From positions 62,001-126,000 of the forward strand of contig NZ_NOIG01000009.1 in NCBI RefSeq assembly GCF_002245625.1: DNA of 64,000 nucleotides. The letters are read 5' to 3'. This DNA comes from Acidovorax kalamii (GTDB lineage: Bacteria; Pseudomonadota; Gammaproteobacteria; Burkholderiales; Burkholderiaceae_C). The notes beneath the pieces are model-generated. The model was not told the DNA's origin. It was given only the letters and a program-made list of their open reading frames with translations, and searched no databases. A program made the translations under genes and the position numbers. Positions 61,813 through 64,000 of this stretch are shown here, one piece after another. Position 1 is the first letter of the stretch; each line of letters starts with the position of its first letter.

Positions 61813-62829
61813 ATGAACCTGCAGAAATTTGCCTGCCACCCACTGACCTTTGGTCCCTCCCCCATCACGCCCCTCAACCGCCTGTCGGCCCACCTGGGCG
61901 GCAAGGTGCACCTGTATGCCAAGCGCGAGGACTGCAACTCCGGCCTGGCCTTTGGCGGCAACAAGACGCGCAAGCTCGAATACCTGATCCCTGAAGCCAT
62001 CGCGGGCGGCTACGACACGCTGGTGTCCATCGGCGGCATCCAGTCCAACCAGACGCGCCAGGTGGCCGCCGTGGCCGCGCACTTGGGGCTCAAGTGCGTG
62101 CTGGTGCAGGAGAACTGGGTCAACTACTCTGACGCCGTGTACGACCGCGTGGGCAACATCGAGATGAGCCGCATCATGGGCGCCGATGTGCGCCTGGACG
62201 CTGCGGGCTTCGACATCGGCATCCGCCCCAGCTGGGAGCAGGCCATGGAGGACGTGAAGAAGGCCGGTGGCAAGCCCTTCCCCATCCCCGCAGGCTGCTC
62301 CGAGCACCCGTACGGCGGCCTGGGCTTCGTAGGCTTTGCCGAAGAAGTGCGCCAGCAAGAGAAGGAGCTGGGCTTCCAGTTCGACTACATCGTCGTGTGC
62401 TCGGTCACGGGCAGCACGCAGGCGGGCATGGTGGTGGGCTTTGCGGCCGACGGCCGGGCGCGCAAGGTGATCGGCATCGACGCGTCGGCCAAGCCCGCGC
62501 AGACCCATGCGCAGATCCTGCGCATCGCCCAGAACACCGCCAAGCTCGTGGAGCTGGGCCAGGAACTCACCGCCGAGGACGTAGTGCTGGACACGCGCTA
62601 CGGCGGCCCCGAGTACGGCCTGCCGAGCGAAGGCACGCTCGAAGCCATCCGCCTGTGCGCACGCCAGGAAGGCATGCTCACCGACCCGGTGTACGAAGGC
62701 AAGTCCATGCACGGCATGATCGACATGGTGCGCAACGGCGAATTCCCTGACGGCTCCCGCGTGCTGTACGCGCACCTGGGAGGGGTGCCGGCGCTCAACG
62801 CCTACAGCTTTCTTTTTCGCAACGGCTGA
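61813..62829 (+). CDS. acdS: 1-aminocyclopropane-1-carboxylate deaminase
   Basis: A 338-residue PLP enzyme that cleaves ACC, the ethylene precursor of plants, to 2-oxobutyrate and ammonia. Lys51 in GGNKTRK is the PLP lysine. Glu295 and Leu322 (in VYEGKS and [10 protein letters not shown]) are the residues that separate true ACC deaminases from D-cysteine desulfhydrases, and both are present, so the assignment is firm. Divergent from acdR. It suggests a plant-associated life style. Confidence 0.93.
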   Translation: MNLQKFACHPLTFGPSPITPLNRLSAHLGGKVHLYAKREDCNSGLAFGGNKTRKLEYLIPEAIAGGYDTLVSIGGIQSNQTRQVAAVAAHLGLKCVLVQENWVNYSDAVYDRVGNIEMSRIMGADVRLDAAGFDIGIRPSWEQAMEDVKKAGGKPFPIPAGCSEHPYGGLGFVGFAEEVRQQEKELGFQFDYIVVCSVTGSTQAGMVVGFAADGRARKVIGIDASAKPAQTHAQILRIAQNTAKLVELGQELTAEDVVLDTRYGGPEYGLPSEGTLEAIRLCARQEGMLTDPVYEGKSMHGMIDMVRNGEFPDGSRVLYAHLGGVPALNAYSFLFRNG

Positions 62830-62902
62830 TCACCCCCACACCACGGCGGGTGAAGAGCAGGAGCGCCTGGCTCGGCTGGCCGGGCTCTCGCTGATCTGAA
62901 AC

Positions 62903-62917
62903 GCCCCGCACTGGGGC
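62903..62917 (-). terminator. Possible terminator between acdS and the acyltransferase gene
   Basis: On the minus strand, GCCCC-AGTGC-GGGGC is followed by GTTTC. The stem is 5 bp with a weak T tail, so it is only a weak candidate. It lies 8 bp after the stop of the leftward gene, between convergent genes. Confidence 0.3.
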
Positions 62918-62924
62918 TGGCGTC

Positions 62925-64000
62925 TCAGGCCGTGAGCAGCTTCTGCACCCGCTCGCGCAGCAGCGTGGGCTGCACCTCGGTTGGGGCCACGGCAGAGCCC
63001 ACATTCAGGCCCACCCGGCTGTAAAAGCCCCGGCGGAACGGTCGCACCATCGCGCCGCCTTGTTCAATGCGACTGAAGTAGGAGCCCCACAGGTTGGTCA
63101 GCGCCATGGGGATCACCGGGGCCTCGACCCCCTCGGCCTTCGCCCGCTCGATGATCTTCATGATGCCGCCCTTGAACTCCTGCAGCTGCCCGTCCTTGGT
63201 GATGCCGCCTTCGGGGAAGATGGCGAGCAGGTCGCCCTCGCGCAGCACCTGGGCGGCCCGGTCAAAGGCGGCTTCGTAGGTCTTCGGGTCTTCCTTGTAG
63301 GGCGCAATCGGGATCGCCTTGGCCAGGCGGAACAGCCAGCCCAGCACCGGCACGCGGAAGATGCGGTGGTCCATCACGAAGTAGATGGGGCGGGGGCTGG
63401 CCGCCATGAGCAGCACGGCATCGACAAAACTCACGTGGTTGCAGGCCAGGATGGCCGCGCCCGCCGAAGGCAGGTTCTCGTCGCCCTGCACCTTGAAGCG
63501 GTACACAAACCGCGACGACACCCAGGCGATGAAGCGCAGCAGGTACTCGGGCACCAGCATGAAGATGTAGAACGCCACCACCGCGTTGGCGATGCCGGTG
63601 AACAGGAAGATCTGCGGCACCGTGAAGCCCGCGCCCAGCAAGGCGCCCGCGATGAGCGAGCTGGCGATCATGAACAGCGCGTTAAGGATGTTGTTGGCCG
63701 CGATGATGCGCGCGCGGTGTGTGGGCTGGCTGCGCATCTGGATCAGTGCGTACATTGGCACGCTGTACAGGCCCGCAAACAGGCTGAGCAGCAGCAGGTC
63801 CATCATCACGCGCCAGTGGGCGCCCTGCGCCATGAAGGCGGCCAGGCCCATGATGTCAGACGGAGGCAGGCTGCGCGACGCAAAGTACAGGTCAATGGAA
63901 AACACGCTCATGCCGATGGCGCCCAGCGGCACCAGGCCGATCTCCACATGGCGGCGCGACAACACCTCGCACAGCAGCGAGCCGATGCCGATGCCAATCG
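62925..64000 (-). CDS. MFS-acyltransferase fusion (LplT/PlsC-like), 5' end cut
   Basis: The gene enters from beyond the right edge and ends at 62925. About 358 residues are visible. The first part is membrane-spanning (GLVPLGAIGMSVFSIDLYFA and MMDLLLLSLFAGLYSVPMYA), the end of an MFS/LplT-like lysophospholipid transporter. The second is a PlsC-type acyltransferase with NHVSFVD (HX4D motif) and FPEGGITKDG. The layout resembles Aas/LplT functions, flipping a lysophospholipid and reacylating it, in one polypeptide. The open frame continues to base 64000 without a stop. Confidence 0.85.
   Translation of the reverse strand, partial: IGIGIGSLLCEVLSRRHVEIGLVPLGAIGMSVFSIDLYFASRSLPPSDIMGLAAFMAQGAHWRVMMDLLLLSLFAGLYSVPMYALIQMRSQPTHRARIIAANNILNALFMIASSLIAGALLGAGFTVPQIFLFTGIANAVVAFYIFMLVPEYLLRFIAWVSSRFVYRFKVQGDENLPSAGAAILACNHVSFVDAVLLMAASPRPIYFVMDHRIFRVPVLGWLFRLAKAIPIAPYKEDPKTYEAAFDRAAQVLREGDLLAIFPEGGITKDGQLQEFKGGIMKIIERAKAEGVEAPVIPMALTNLWGSYFSRIEQGGAMVRPFRRGFYSRVGLNVGSAVAPTEVQPTLLRERVQKLLTA

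Overview
This is a high-GC stretch of bacterial chromosome, most likely from a member of the Burkholderiales, family Comamonadaceae, close to Acidovorax. The evidence is the gene content (Bug/TctC-type solute receptors, tgt, hemE, priA, rep, an acdR/acdS pair, DUF748 and DUF2783 proteins), the strong G/C third-position bias, and short dispersed repeats of a kind I associate with Comamonadaceae. I see no rRNA, tRNA, CRISPR array, transposase or phage gene. The window holds about 62 protein-coding genes. Two are cut by the edges: a MocR/GntR-type regulator at the left and a transporter-acyltransferase at the right.

Layout. 1-9.0 kb: a regulator diverges from a tightly coupled 12-gene operon. 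It encodes two LysE exporters, an EamA exporter, RidA, two cupins, a PLP aminotransferase, a GST, two tandem PhzF proteins, a VOC protein and a threonine dehydratase-like enzyme, and looks like an amino-acid catabolism, detoxification and export unit. 9-22 kb: scattered genes including a propeller-like membrane protein, a histidine phosphatase, a creatininase-family protein, AlaX, a very large AsmA/DUF748 protein, a DsbD-type reductant conduit with a redoxin, and a CoA-binding protein. 22-34 kb: metY; an IclR-controlled MBL/FAD-monooxygenase/DUF2783/Bug cluster; terC with a divergent NhaR-like regulator; and a sulfatase/Bug operon with a divergent MarR regulator. 34-46 kb: an MFS exporter, hemE, a 750-bp gap with a duplicated DnaA-box array, priA, an RRM RNA-binding protein, an AEC transporter, a branched-chain amino-acid receptor and the Rep helicase. 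46-58.6 kb: a secreted protein with pldA, a universal stress protein, tgt, two GGDEF proteins, and a leftward block of poorly known envelope genes. 58.9-64 kb: a saccharopine-dehydrogenase-like protein, EamA, acdR/acdS and an MFS-acyltransferase fusion.

The most unusual signal is a dispersed repeat of about 60 bp, called R1 here, present in 13 recognisable copies. Its core is a GCTAT...ATAGC stem, then CGCTTA, GGCGCAA and GGCCAAAAA blocks. Most copies sit against stop codons. Four lie inside genes and all four use the same reading frame. In two of these (the dsbD-like gene and the secreted-protein gene before pldA) the repeat encodes the hydrophobic core and cleavage site of the signal peptide. 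The second strong signal is the hemE-priA gap: two diverged copies of a roughly 340-bp unit, each carrying two perfect TTATNCACA boxes about 190 bp apart. This is a candidate replication origin or DnaA-titration locus.
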